Positions 9,601-16,977 of a stretch of DNA of 64,000 nucleotides are shown here, one piece after another (positions within the stretch are counted from its first letter, which is position 1; every line of letters starts with the position of its first letter). The translations under genes and the position numbers were made by a program. The DNA is from Rhodanobacter thiooxydans (GTDB lineage: Bacteria > Pseudomonadota > Gammaproteobacteria > Xanthomonadales > Rhodanobacteraceae), in contig NZ_CP127409.1 of the NCBI RefSeq assembly GCF_030291135.1, positions 558,001 through 622,000 on the forward strand. The letters are read 5' to 3'. The notes beneath the pieces are model-generated. The model was not told where the DNA came from and made no database searches. It saw only the letters and a program-made list of their open reading frames with translations.

Positions 9601-9947
9601 CGGTCGATGCGGTGGTCCAGTCCTTCCCCATCGACGTAGTCCATGCTGATCAGCCAATGGCCGTCGTGCTGGGCGAGGTCGTGGATGCGCACCACATGCG
9701 GGCTCGACACCTGACGCGCGAGCAGCAGCTCCTGGCGAAAGCGCTCGAACGAATCCGGTCGCGTCGCCAGCTCCGGCCGCAACAGCTTGATCGCCACCGG
9801 TACGTCGAGCGCGATGTCATGGGCACGGTAGACCACGCCCATGCCGCCCACGCCGAGCAGCGCCTCGATACGAAAGCGCCCGGCAAGCAGCGTGCCGGGC
9901 GCGAGATCCATTTGCGCGTAGATGCCGGTGGCGGTGGGCTGGCTCAT
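6654..9947 (-). CDS. Membrane-anchored Ser/Thr protein kinase with TPR sensor region
   Basis: A 1097-residue Hanks-type kinase. The catalytic domain occupies residues about 24-285: glycine loop GVGGMG 32-37, Lys54, HRD 145-147 with catalytic Asp147, DFG 165-167, and SPE 193-195. A single membrane segment follows at about 298-316. The remaining roughly 780 residues are alanine-rich helical repeats, with clear TPR units around residues 700-900 (for example a YGVAETVNALGIGYGRLG unit). By topology the TPR part would be periplasmic and could sense protein ligands. The ATG at 9947 overlaps the FHA-GAF stop, and its own stop overlaps the histidine kinase start. The longer upstream frame is the tail of the FHA-GAF gene read in another phase. 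Confidence 0.93.
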   Translation of the reverse strand: MSQPTATGIYAQMDLAPGTLLAGRFRIEALLGVGGMGVVYRAHDIALDVPVAIKLLRPELATRPDSFERFRQELLLARQVSSPHVVRIHDLAQHDGHWLISMDYVDGEGLDHRIDRGPLPLEDALRIARQIALGLQAAHAREVVHRDLKPANVLIDREGNAYISDFGVARSLASNGLTHAGMGGVVGTPDYLSPEQARGDPVDTRSDLYALGLILHEMLTGMPAFQSATATEAIAQRLVRSPPPVTRERPDLPGWVVRLAERLLRPQPAHRLQDAAAVIEAIDRRAMPRDFRPHRRAWFAMATLLALAGVGGTLWWTARDKGAASAAPPLHRVLVLPLRGAAVPVPRLVALDAYLRATIFALPGVASVDTERTQQALRQLDAAGSDPDPATLRRLVVADRTLSSELRRREGHWYVHAELREDRAPPQALDGPPAADAVAAFRVWLAQPALGHALGTDTAMPELRLPAATATLDAFGTALQAREGDKFAAALDGLRAITKSERNDPVLWLVQLRLAQAIGERDIARDAIEQGQRAAHTAPARLQRVFTAEHALHDGDVPGAIAQWRVQLAQTPDDTLADLQLARAQGSGGDFSAAIARLSLLTARDSGDPRAWFELGKFSILQGEARRAVDDYLVRALVLYKRSRNLYGVAETVNALGIGYGRLGQTVNAEEQYRKAVALQREVGNRRGVATSLRNLANVLSLRGAFDEAGNELAQARALNAELDDRKGLAAVDNELGVLAEERGDYRGALEAYRRALQGWQQAGDAHGLSQALNDIGFANYQLGHYDDAQSYWQRAAESGAGLGDTGRIRTGQNLGLLAAARGRWQEAGELQQRALAEAEKLQMPEETAVSRRNLAELALMQGDVAGSLAQADKAIALFRQREDQRGEADTRLLRVQALLAAGAGADAQRELKPLEAGDAGASREQRARVEIVRAELALHAGQTREASAALDRAQPLADASGVRELQLRVALLRARIDPHADTGLDAATAALGNAELRLDWLTLAMQRALAAHDAAAALRAYREATSLMRGSEVLDAAQIHTLGARAQRLAGDTPAATDAEHAATAALASFRGKLPADLRNATGTSVRRIGTDETTP

Positions 9948-10855
9948 CCGGTCTGCACCACCGGTCCGGCGAGGATGCGGTCCCAGTCGACCGGTGCCGG
10001 CGAACGCGCGGCCAGAGCGTCGCTCGCACGGTGTGCGCTGAGCCACAGCGCGGTGCGGTCGGCGAACGCCTCCAGCAGCTCCAGGTCGAGTGTGGTCAGT
10101 GGCGGCCCCGCTTCGCGGCGGTCGGCGTAGATCGCGCCGAGTACGCGATCGCCGTCGAGCAGCGGCAGGCACACCAGCGTGCGCAGCCCGCCCTCGACTA
10201 CCGAGGCGCGCGCGCCGGGCCATGCGTCGCCGCCGATGTCGTTGAACACGATCGCGCGACGCTGTTCGATGGCGCGGGTGACCGCACCAAGGCTGCCGGC
10301 GAATTCGCGTCCGACCATCTGCGCCGGGTCGAGCGCGAGCGCCGCCCGGACGCGGTAGCGGCCGTGCTCGTCGATCAGCAGGAAGCCGCGGCTGCAGCCG
10401 GCGAGCTCCGCCACCGCGCGCAGGCTGGCCTCGAGCAGTGCCTGGCCGGGGGCGGCCTCGGGGTCGCCGCCATGGGCGATCGTGTCGAGTCGGACGGTAT
10501 GCGCGGTAGCGGCGCCGTGGCGCTCATGCCAGCGCCGGGCTTCGGCCTCCACCGCGGCAGCGTCGAGCGCCGCGAATTCGCAGTGCACGTCGCCGAAGCG
10601 CAGCCAGCAGGAGGATTCAAGCAGCGTGGAGGCGACCTGGGCACCTTCGACGAAGCTACCGTTCTTGCTGCGCAGGTCGGTCAGGCGCCAGCGGTCGCCG
10701 CTCACGACGAGCTCGGCGTGCAGGCGCGATACCGAGGGGTGTGCCAGCAATAATTCGCAGTCATCGCCACGGCCGATCCGTAGCCGTTCACCTGGGCTCA
10801 GGGAGCGGGTGATGGCGGCGCTGTCGGGGACAAATGCGGTCAGCCGTGCCTGCAT
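9944..10855 (-). CDS. FHA-GAF domain protein
   Basis: A 303-residue cytoplasmic protein. An N-terminal FHA domain (about residues 5-100) has the phosphothreonine-binding residues Arg29 (IGRG), Ser43 and His46 (SVSRLH) and Asn65-Gly66 (KNGSF). A GAF-like domain covers about 145-275 (SRGFLLIDE, VCLPLLDGDRVLGAIYADR, LLEAFADRTALWL). FHA domains read phosphothreonine made by Hanks kinases, and the kinase gene overlaps it by four bases, so it is probably a substrate or adaptor of that kinase. The GAF domain may bind a small ligand. No output domain is visible. Confidence 0.9.
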   Translation of the reverse strand: MQARLTAFVPDSAAITRSLSPGERLRIGRGDDCELLLAHPSVSRLHAELVVSGDRWRLTDLRSKNGSFVEGAQVASTLLESSCWLRFGDVHCEFAALDAAAVEAEARRWHERHGAATAHTVRLDTIAHGGDPEAAPGQALLEASLRAVAELAGCSRGFLLIDEHGRYRVRAALALDPAQMVGREFAGSLGAVTRAIEQRRAIVFNDIGGDAWPGARASVVEGGLRTLVCLPLLDGDRVLGAIYADRREAGPPLTTLDLELLEAFADRTALWLSAHRASDALAARSPAPVDWDRILAGPVVQTG

Positions 10856-10969
10856 GCAGGCATCTTAGCGTGCAGCATCTGTGCGTGCAGGCGTTCGTGC
10901 GCACCATCGTGGCGAAGCGCCGCGGTCGCCATGGAGTGCATGGAACCCAGGTTCACGCCAGCGCGTGTC

Positions 10970-11812
10970 TCAGCGACCGAAATCGCGCTGATAGGCGATG
11001 CTGAACGAGAGCGTGGCGGTGGCGGCCAGCAGTTCGCCGGCCTGGTTATCGGTGTCGCGGGTGGCCCGCCATTGCGACGGGATGGCCGTGCCGGCCCGAG
11101 CCGCCACGCGCGCGCGAAGCTGGTCGAGCGCGGCCAACGCATCACCGTACTGGCCCTGGTCCATTGCACTCTGCGCCGTGTCTGCGCTCATCTGCAACGG
11201 CCCGCGTTCGGACAACGGCAGCAGCGCGATCAGCGACTGCAGCCGGGCGAACTTGTCGGCCACCACATGGCTGGTAGGGCGCAGATCGGTCAGCACCAGG
11301 AACTGCGAGAAGCCTCCGGTGGTGCCACGCGCACGCACACTGCCTGGCGCGATCTCGTCGGTGATGTCGCGGAAACTGCCGTTCAGCGGCGCCTTGAACA
11401 GACGCAGCTGGCTGCCGGCCGCATAGGCCAGCGCATGCGTATGCACCTCGACCCGCACCGTGCGCTGAAAGCTGAGCCCGCCGAGTGTCGGCGGTTCGAT
11501 CGTGACCATCAGCGGAAACGACGGATCCGGCCGGTTCAAGCTGCCGTCGGGCAGTCGCGACAGCAGTGCCGGGTCCGACACGTCCACCAGCTGTGCGCTC
11601 ACGCCGAGGCTGCCTGCATTCAGGCCGAGGCTGTCGTCGAAGGTCAGGATCACTTCGGCCAGCGTCTGCTGCGTGGGCAGGTCGACCCGCACCGTTGCCA
11701 CGTTGCCGGCAACCGCCACCGTGACCGGCAGGTTCTGCGCCGACACCAGCGAGGCGCACAGACCGAGAACAGAACCGAGCAACAACTTGGCAGCGAGGGT
11801 GGATTTCGGCAT
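10970..11812 (-). CDS. Exported protein of unknown function upstream of the FHA/kinase genes
   Basis: A 280-residue protein with a clear signal peptide (LLLGSVLGLCASLVSA, cleavage before QNLPV). The N-terminal half looks like an all-beta extracellular module. Near residues 195-250 an amphipathic helical stretch (LQSLIALLPLS, AMDQGQYGDALAALDQL) resembles small C-terminal helical modules of some secreted proteins. No catalytic motif is seen and I cannot name a family with confidence. The start at 11812 has AGGAG six bases upstream; the ATG at 11872 lies upstream of that site. It is on the same strand as the kinase operon, 114 bp ahead of it, and divergent from the subtilase gene. Confidence 0.75.
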   Translation of the reverse strand: MPKSTLAAKLLLGSVLGLCASLVSAQNLPVTVAVAGNVATVRVDLPTQQTLAEVILTFDDSLGLNAGSLGVSAQLVDVSDPALLSRLPDGSLNRPDPSFPLMVTIEPPTLGGLSFQRTVRVEVHTHALAYAAGSQLRLFKAPLNGSFRDITDEIAPGSVRARGTTGGFSQFLVLTDLRPTSHVVADKFARLQSLIALLPLSERGPLQMSADTAQSAMDQGQYGDALAALDQLRARVAARAGTAIPSQWRATRDTDNQAGELLAATATLSFSIAYQRDFGR

Positions 11813-12214
11813 GGCGGACTCCTGGATGCGGCGCCGGCGGCCGGCCGGCGCTCGGAAAATTTTGCGATTCAACCGAAGCTAGTGGATATGGTCCGACCGT
11901 GCCAGTAGGGGGTTTCACCCAGTACGGATGCGTGTGGTGTGGCGGGTGGGCGCGGTAGCTTGGCTCCGGGGCCGGACGGAATGCGCGCGGCCCGCTCATG
12001 GGCGCACATTCGGCAACTGCAGATTCTGTTCCTGGATCGCCGCACGTGGGCCCGGCGTGGATTCGGCCCGGCATGAGTCGTTATGCCGGAAGGCGGGGCG
12101 TAGGTGATTTCCCCTGCCGCGGATGGATGCAACTCCGGATGGGAGAACCGCAGCATCGGTGTGAATACTCCGCTGGCGCCCCATTCCGGCGGGCGAATCT
12201 CCGGAGCCATCATC
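11813..12214. other. Divergent intergenic region between exported protein and subtilase genes
   Basis: About 400 bases with no convincing gene. It holds the 19-base palindrome at 11906-11924. The subtilase frame stays open upstream to 12104, but nothing protein-like is seen before the ATG at 12215. The promoters for both flanking genes should lie here; I found none with good consensus spacing. Confidence 0.5.
11906..11924. promoter_or_regulatory. Palindromic candidate operator
   Basis: TAGGGGGT and ACCCAGTA are separated by three bases. On either strand the half-site reads TA(G/C)(G/T)GGGT, giving strong dyad symmetry in a divergent promoter region. It is suitable for a dimeric regulator such as a LuxR/NarL-type protein. 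Which protein binds is unknown. Confidence 0.45.
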
Positions 12215-14713
12215 ATGTCGTCCATGTCTGTTTCAACCGTCAAGCGCAGGACCTTTCGCCTCTGCGCAGTGGCAGCTGGCCTGCTCGCCAGCGGCGTTGC
12301 GTTGGCCGATGCCCAGCTCGATCCGCAACTGTTGTCGAAGATGGGCGTTGCCGCACCGACGGACCAGTTGCAGGTCGTCATCAGCTATCAGCAATCCGGC
12401 CCGGTCACCGCCGACCAGGTCGCCGCGCTCAGGACGCTCGGCATCAGCAAGGGCGTTACCATGCGCACGCTGCCGATCGCCGGCGCGCTGGCGACCCCGG
12501 CCGAGATCCGCGCGCTGGCGCAGCGCAACGATGTGGTCTCGATCTATTTCAATGCGCCACTGCAATACCTGGACCAGGAGGCGAATGGTCTCTCCGGTGC
12601 CGCGCGCACGGTCGGGAACCCGGCCGACTACCACCGCGCGATCCCATACAGCGGCAAGGGCGTGAGCGTGGTGGTGAACGATTCCGGCGTCGACGGCAGC
12701 CACATGGACCTGCAGTACGGCCCGCACGTGGTGCAGAACACGCAGGGCGCGACGAATCTGGCAGCGTACGACTCGATGCTGCCGATCACCTACACCGAGG
12801 GTGTGATCAATACCGACTGGGGTTCGGGCCATGGCACCCACTGCGCCGGCATCATCGGCGGCACCGGCGCGCGTTCGAATGGCCTGTACCGCGGCGTGGC
12901 GCCCGGTGCCGACCTGGTCGGCTATGGTTCCGGCGCGGTGTTGTTCATCCTCGATGCGGTCGGTGGGCTCGATTATGCCGCCACCAACCAGTTCAGCTTC
13001 GCCAACCCGATCCGCGTGACCAGCAACTCCTGGGGCAGCTCGGGCAAGTTCGATCCGCTGAACCCGGTCAATATCGCCAGTTACGAGCTGTACAAACGCG
13101 GCATTGTCAGCGTGTTCGCCGCGGGCAACGACGGCCCGGGCGAGGACACCCACAATCCCTATGCGCAGGCACCGTGGGTGATCTCGGTCGGCGCCAGCGA
13201 AAAGAACGGCGTGCTGACCGATTTTTCCTCGCGTGGCAAGCGCGGCGAAACGGGCACGTTCAAGATGCCCGATGGCGTGCAGTGGACCTACGTCAACCAG
13301 CCGACCATCGTCGCACCCGGTGTGGACATCATCTCCACTCGCGACAGCACGGGCACGCTTCCGGCGCTGGCCGCGGAACAGGATGCCGAGACCATCGATC
13401 CGGCTTACCTGCCGTTCTATACCGTGATGAGCGGTACCTCGATGGCCACCCCGCATGTGGCTGGCATTGTCGCGCTGATGCTCGAGGCAAATCCGAAGCT
13501 GACCCCGGCAAATGTCAGCGACATCATCAGGCGCACCGCGACCAACATGACCGGCCGGTTGCCGTGGGAAGCTGGTGCCGGCCACATCAATGCCTATACC
13601 GCGGTGGCCGAGGCCGCTGGCGTGCGCACCGGCTTTGGTGCGACCGTCAATGCATTGAACGTGTTCAACAGCAGTGAGCTGCTCGTCGCAGGTGCCCCGC
13701 CGGTACCGTTCTCGGTGGACTTTGCCCCGATCGGGCCGGTGGGCGAACAGTCCTTCGTCGTCGGGCCGGAAGCCGCCTGGGTCAGCGCGCGCGCCACCAT
13801 CGACGCCAACACGCTGGCGCTCGTCCTGATCGATCCGGACGGCGTGCGTTACGGTTCGTCGATCGCGCTGCCGGTAATCGGCGATACGGTGACTACCGGC
13901 GCGCCGGCCAAGCCGGGCGTATGGCGGGTCACCGTACGCGGCATCGGCTCGATCTCCGGTACCAACGTGGATCCAGCCCATGTCACCAACGGCTACGCAG
14001 CACCAGGCACCGTGACCGGCGAGGTCAGTTTCCTCAATAGTGGCGGTTACACCGGCCTCAACGACATCGCCGACCATCCAGCCAGGCAGGCGATCCAGTT
14101 TGCCGTCGCCAACCGTCTCGTCGATGGCTATGCGAATGGGCAGTTCCGCCCCGACCAGGTGCTCAAGCGCAGCGAGCTGGCGCAGTATCTGCTGATGGGC
14201 ACCAGCGTGCGCCAGTATCTGCCGTTCTCCGGCACCCCGAGCTTCACTGATCTTGGTATCAGCAACAGCGCGTATGCCTTTGCCGAGTCGGCCATCGCCC
14301 GCGGCGGCGCCCTGCGCAATCTCGGTCAGGATCAGGATGGCGTGATGACCCTGCAGTCGACCGGCGCGTTTCGGCCGAACGACGGTGTCACTCGGGTCAG
14401 CCTCGCCTACTCTCTGGTGCAGAGCCTGGCGCTACAGGATGAAGCGCGTTCGTTCACTGGCACCCTCACAGCGTTTTACGATGGCCGGCGCATCCCGCTC
14501 GACGATGCCGCCGCGATTCCGGCGAACCTGCGTGGTTATGTGCAACTGGCGCTGGACCGCGGTGTAATCAATGCGCGCTTCGCGGTGACCCAGGGTCCGT
14601 ACGATCTGCAGCCAACCCTGCACGCCTACTTCGATCCGAGCCTCATGGTCACTCGTGCCGCCTATGCCGTTGCAGCCGGCCGCTACCTCTCGCTTTATCA
14701 GAGCGGTCAATAG
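12215..14713 (+). CDS. Exported S8 (subtilisin-like) serine protease with three C-terminal SLH modules
   Basis: An 832-residue secreted protease. The signal peptide is residues 1-31 (cleavage after GVALA). The catalytic triad is Asp156 in VVNDSGVD, His206 in GHGTHCAG and Ser409 in SGTSMATPH, with the oxyanion Asn271 in NSWG. Residues 490-610 form a beta-rich linker domain. Three SLH-like modules follow: about 616-661 (with YANGQFRPDQVLKRSELAQ), 677-735 (FRPNDGVTRVSLAY) and 761-822 (YFDPSLMVTRAAYAV). SLH modules normally tether proteins to cell-wall polymers, so a cell-surface location is inferred. The ATG at 12215 has GGAG eight bases upstream. A strong terminator follows. Confidence 0.92.
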   Translation: MSSMSVSTVKRRTFRLCAVAAGLLASGVALADAQLDPQLLSKMGVAAPTDQLQVVISYQQSGPVTADQVAALRTLGISKGVTMRTLPIAGALATPAEIRALAQRNDVVSIYFNAPLQYLDQEANGLSGAARTVGNPADYHRAIPYSGKGVSVVVNDSGVDGSHMDLQYGPHVVQNTQGATNLAAYDSMLPITYTEGVINTDWGSGHGTHCAGIIGGTGARSNGLYRGVAPGADLVGYGSGAVLFILDAVGGLDYAATNQFSFANPIRVTSNSWGSSGKFDPLNPVNIASYELYKRGIVSVFAAGNDGPGEDTHNPYAQAPWVISVGASEKNGVLTDFSSRGKRGETGTFKMPDGVQWTYVNQPTIVAPGVDIISTRDSTGTLPALAAEQDAETIDPAYLPFYTVMSGTSMATPHVAGIVALMLEANPKLTPANVSDIIRRTATNMTGRLPWEAGAGHINAYTAVAEAAGVRTGFGATVNALNVFNSSELLVAGAPPVPFSVDFAPIGPVGEQSFVVGPEAAWVSARATIDANTLALVLIDPDGVRYGSSIALPVIGDTVTTGAPAKPGVWRVTVRGIGSISGTNVDPAHVTNGYAAPGTVTGEVSFLNSGGYTGLNDIADHPARQAIQFAVANRLVDGYANGQFRPDQVLKRSELAQYLLMGTSVRQYLPFSGTPSFTDLGISNSAYAFAESAIARGGALRNLGQDQDGVMTLQSTGAFRPNDGVTRVSLAYSLVQSLALQDEARSFTGTLTAFYDGRRIPLDDAAAIPANLRGYVQLALDRGVINARFAVTQGPYDLQPTLHAYFDPSLMVTRAAYAVAAGRYLSLYQSGQ

Positions 14714-14745
14714 TCGAAAAGAGCGGGCAAGTGCTTCATCCCGCG

Positions 14746-14775
14746 TGCGGCCCGGTCACCGGGCCGCAATTTTTT
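14746..14775 (+). terminator. Rho-independent terminator of the subtilase gene
   Basis: A ten-base-pair stem starting TGCGGCCCGG, with a three-base loop, is followed by A and six T. It lies about 30 bases after the stop codon. Confidence 0.92.
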
Positions 14776-14818
14776 GTCAAATCTCGGCCCTGCTCCTGTC
14801 AGGGAAGCCACGGACTCT

Positions 14819-14886
14819 CGCAGGAGCGCAAAAGCCTTCACTCAAGACGGTAGTTAAAGAGCCACCGGGGCCGAAATCGCTCCCGC
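14819..14886. repeat. Possible degenerate REP-like inverted pair
   Basis: CGCAGGAGCG at 14819-14828 and the inverted CGCTCCCGC at 14878-14886 face each other between the convergent subtilase and coq7 genes. Both resemble the GTAGGAGCGC core seen better at 42605. The matching is imperfect. Confidence 0.3.
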
Positions 14887-14898
14887 AGGCGGTCGAAC

Positions 14899-15540
14899 CT
14901 ACACGCGATAAGCCACCGTCTTCATTACCATCGAGCTGGCGTGCATCAGCTGCGGCAGCGGGAACGGCAGCTGGATGCCGCCTCGTTGCCTTGCGGCCTG
15001 CGCGTGGCGGATCTCGTCCGACTGCATCTGTGTCAGCACGGCGCGCGAACGCTGGTCCTGCACGGGCAGCTTTTCCAGGTGTTCGGCCAGGTGCGCTTCC
15101 ACCTGGCGCTCGGTTTCCACCACGAAGCCGAGGCTGACCGGGTCGCCGGCCAGCGCGGCGGCGGCGCCGATCGCGTAGCTGCCGGCGTACCACAGCGGGT
15201 TGAGCAGGCTGGGGCGGCTGCCCAGCTGGCTCAGGCGCTCGGCGCACCAGGCCAGGTGATCGGTTTCCTCGACCGCGGCATGCAGCAGGTGCTGGCGGTT
15301 GTCGGCGTTGCGCGCCAGTGCGGCCTGGCCGAAGTACAGCGCCTGCGCGCAGACCTCGCCGGTATGGTTGATGCGCATCAAGCCGGCGGCATGGCGGCGC
15401 TCGGCCTCGTCGAACTCCGCCTCGGCGAGGCCGGCAGCGGGCGAGGGACGATGGGCGCGGGGCGTGCCGGCGATCGCTTCCAGCGCGCGTTCGCAGCCGG
15501 CGAGCAGGCGGTCGAAGGGGCTCAATGTGCGCACGTTCAT
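14899..15540 (-). CDS. coq7: Demethoxyubiquinone hydroxylase (Coq7/UbiF-type di-iron monooxygenase)
   Basis: A 213-residue enzyme catalysing the late hydroxylation of the ubiquinone ring. Carboxylate-bridged di-iron ligands are visible as [34 protein letters not shown] and [10 protein letters not shown], the repeated E-x-x-H pattern of the Coq7 family. The C-terminal [10 protein letters not shown] is also typical. The start is the ATG at 15540, preceded by GGGAAA; the frame runs further upstream but without family features. It is divergent from rplM across about 290 bp. Confidence 0.94.
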   Translation of the reverse strand: MNVRTLSPFDRLLAGCERALEAIAGTPRAHRPSPAAGLAEAEFDEAERRHAAGLMRINHTGEVCAQALYFGQAALARNADNRQHLLHAAVEETDHLAWCAERLSQLGSRPSLLNPLWYAGSYAIGAAAALAGDPVSLGFVVETERQVEAHLAEHLEKLPVQDQRSRAVLTQMQSDEIRHAQAARQRGGIQLPFPLPQLMHASSMVMKTVAYRV

Positions 15541-15720
15541 GGGGTTTCCCGTTGCGATTGTTCGGCCAGCAAGGTCAGGGAGGAACCGGCCGGCAGGCAA
15601 AGTCCGCGCTGCACGCACTGGTCGGCCAGTTCGGCGATACGGCCAGCCCACAGGGGGACTTTTCAAGCAGCCTGGTGATCATGCTATCATTGCCAGCTCA
15701 CAGCTCGCCGACCGGTGGGC

Positions 15721-15750
15721 TTGCGCCATGGATGACGGCTCCGCTATCAT
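15721..15750 (+). promoter_or_regulatory. Candidate promoter of rplM-rpsI
   Basis: TTGCGC, an 18-base gap and TATCAT lie about 78 bases before the rplM ATG. A second CTATCAT copy lies at 15684-15690, with TTCAAG 17 bases upstream, so tandem promoters are possible. Assigned by consensus match only. Confidence 0.4.
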
Positions 15751-15827
15751 CTCGCGCCTTTGTTCCACCGAAGCATGCTTTCCCGGATCATGCGTACCGC
15801 CTCACGGCGGCAGACAGGTATTCTGAA

Positions 15828-16256
15828 ATGAAAACGTTTAGCGCCAATGCCGACAACGTCAAGCGCGACTGGTTCGTGGTCGATGCCACGAACAAGACGC
15901 TCGGTCGCCTGTCGACCGAAATCGCCCGTCGTCTGCGCGGCAAGCACAAGCCGGAATACACCCCGCACTGCGATACCGGCGATTATATCGTGGTGATCAA
16001 CGCGCAGAAGGTGGCCGTCACCGGTGCCAAGCTGGACGACAAGAAGTACCACCGGTTCACCGGCTACGTCGGCAACCTGAAGACCACCAGTCTGAAGGAC
16101 CTGCTGGCGACCTACCCGGAGCGCGTGATCGAGATCGCCGTCAAGGGCATGCTGCCGAAGAACCCGCTGGGCCGCGAGATGTATCGCAAGCTCAAGGTCT
16201 ACGGCGGTGCCGAGCATCCGCATACCGCACAGCAGCCGCAGGCGCTGGAGATCTAA
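15828..16256 (+). CDS. rplM: 50S ribosomal protein L13
   Basis: The 142-residue protein has the exact family length. It starts [20 protein letters not shown] and contains [33 protein letters not shown] and [12 protein letters not shown]. The ATG is at 15828. It forms a two-gene unit with rpsI, ten bases downstream. The leader of over 150 bases may carry autoregulatory structure, but I could not define a fold. Confidence 0.97.
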   Translation: MKTFSANADNVKRDWFVVDATNKTLGRLSTEIARRLRGKHKPEYTPHCDTGDYIVVINAQKVAVTGAKLDDKKYHRFTGYVGNLKTTSLKDLLATYPERVIEIAVKGMLPKNPLGREMYRKLKVYGGAEHPHTAQQPQALEI

Positions 16257-16266
16257 GGAAATGAGC

Positions 16267-16659
16267 ATGGCAATCCAGCAGAATTACGGCACCGGCCGCC
16301 GCAAGACCTCCGCCGCCCGCGTGTTCCTGCGCAAGGGCAGCGGCGCCATTGAAGTCAACGGCAAGTCGCTCGAGCAGTTCTTCGGTCGCGAGACCTCGTG
16401 CATGATCGTGCGCCAGCCGCTCGAACTGACCGAGAGCACCGGCAAGTTCGACATCAAGGTGACGGTCGCCGGCGGTGGCATCACCGGCCAGGCCGGCGCG
16501 ATCCGCCTGGGCATCGCCCGCGCGCTGATCGAGTACGATGAAAGCCTGAAGTCGCCACTGCGCAAGGCCGGCTTCGTGACCCGCGACGCCCGCGAGGTCG
16601 AGCGGAAGAAGGTCGGTCTGCACAAGGCACGTCGCGCCACGCAGTTCTCCAAGCGCTAA
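16267..16659 (+). CDS. rpsI: 30S ribosomal protein S9
   Basis: A 130-residue protein with the family signatures [40 protein letters not shown] and the C-terminal QFSKR, whose basic tail reaches the P-site tRNA. The start at 16267 is set by AAGGA at 16255-16259, seven bases ahead. The ATG at 16261 is too close to that site and would add two residues. A tRNA-Gln gene begins 12 bases after the stop. Confidence 0.97.
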   Translation: MAIQQNYGTGRRKTSAARVFLRKGSGAIEVNGKSLEQFFGRETSCMIVRQPLELTESTGKFDIKVTVAGGGITGQAGAIRLGIARALIEYDESLKSPLRKAGFVTRDAREVERKKVGLHKARRATQFSKR

Positions 16660-16671
16660 ACCAAGCTTCAT

Positions 16672-16746
16672 AGCCCCGTCGCCAAGCGGTAAGGCACCTG
16701 ACTCTGACTCAGGCATTCGGTGGTTCGAATCCATCCGGGGCTGCCA
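16672..16746 (+). tRNA. tRNA-Gln (anticodon CTG)
   Basis: A 75-base cloverleaf. The acceptor stem AGCCCCG pairs with CGGGGCT, followed by discriminator G and an encoded CCA (16744-16746). The D-arm is GCCAAGCGGTAAGGC. The anticodon stem CCTGA/TCAGG has the loop CTCTGAC, with CTG at 16704-16706 reading CAG codons. The T-arm contains GGTTCGAATCC. There is no terminator between rpsI and this gene, so it is probably cut from the rplM-rpsI transcript. Confidence 0.96.
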
Positions 16747-16792
16747 AATCCAGATGCCGATACCCGCAGTGATGCGTGGTGATCCGGTCGAG

Positions 16793-16817
16793 AAGCCCGC
16801 CTTACGGCGGGCTTTTT
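16793..16817 (+). terminator. Terminator after rplM-rpsI-tRNA-Gln
   Basis: AAGCCCGCC and GGCGGGCTT form a nine-base-pair stem with a TTAC loop, followed by T residues. It lies 46 bases after the tRNA. Confidence 0.9.
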
Positions 16818-16921
16818 CGTTCTACCAAGGGTGCGGTCGGGGACAGGGCGTCACCGCTTTCGAGCCGAAGTGCTGCCGCAGAACAGCAAGATATTGCGTG
16901 CAAATTCATGGACTTCGCCCC

Positions 16922-16950
16922 TTCGGTTTTGCGGTGCACCAGAGTAAAAT
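16922..16950 (+). promoter_or_regulatory. Possible promoter of the ClC channel gene
   Basis: TAAAAT at 16945-16950 is a good -10, with the weak TTCGGT 17 bases upstream. It lies 28 bases before the ATG. Consensus match only. Confidence 0.35.
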
Positions 16951-16977
16951 TTCCGGTTTCACCTCTGCGATGATTTC

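Noticed and set aside
12233-14077. A 614-codon minus-strand frame opposite the subtilase
   Set aside because: The plus strand has a full catalytic triad and SLH modules; the minus frame shows no motif.
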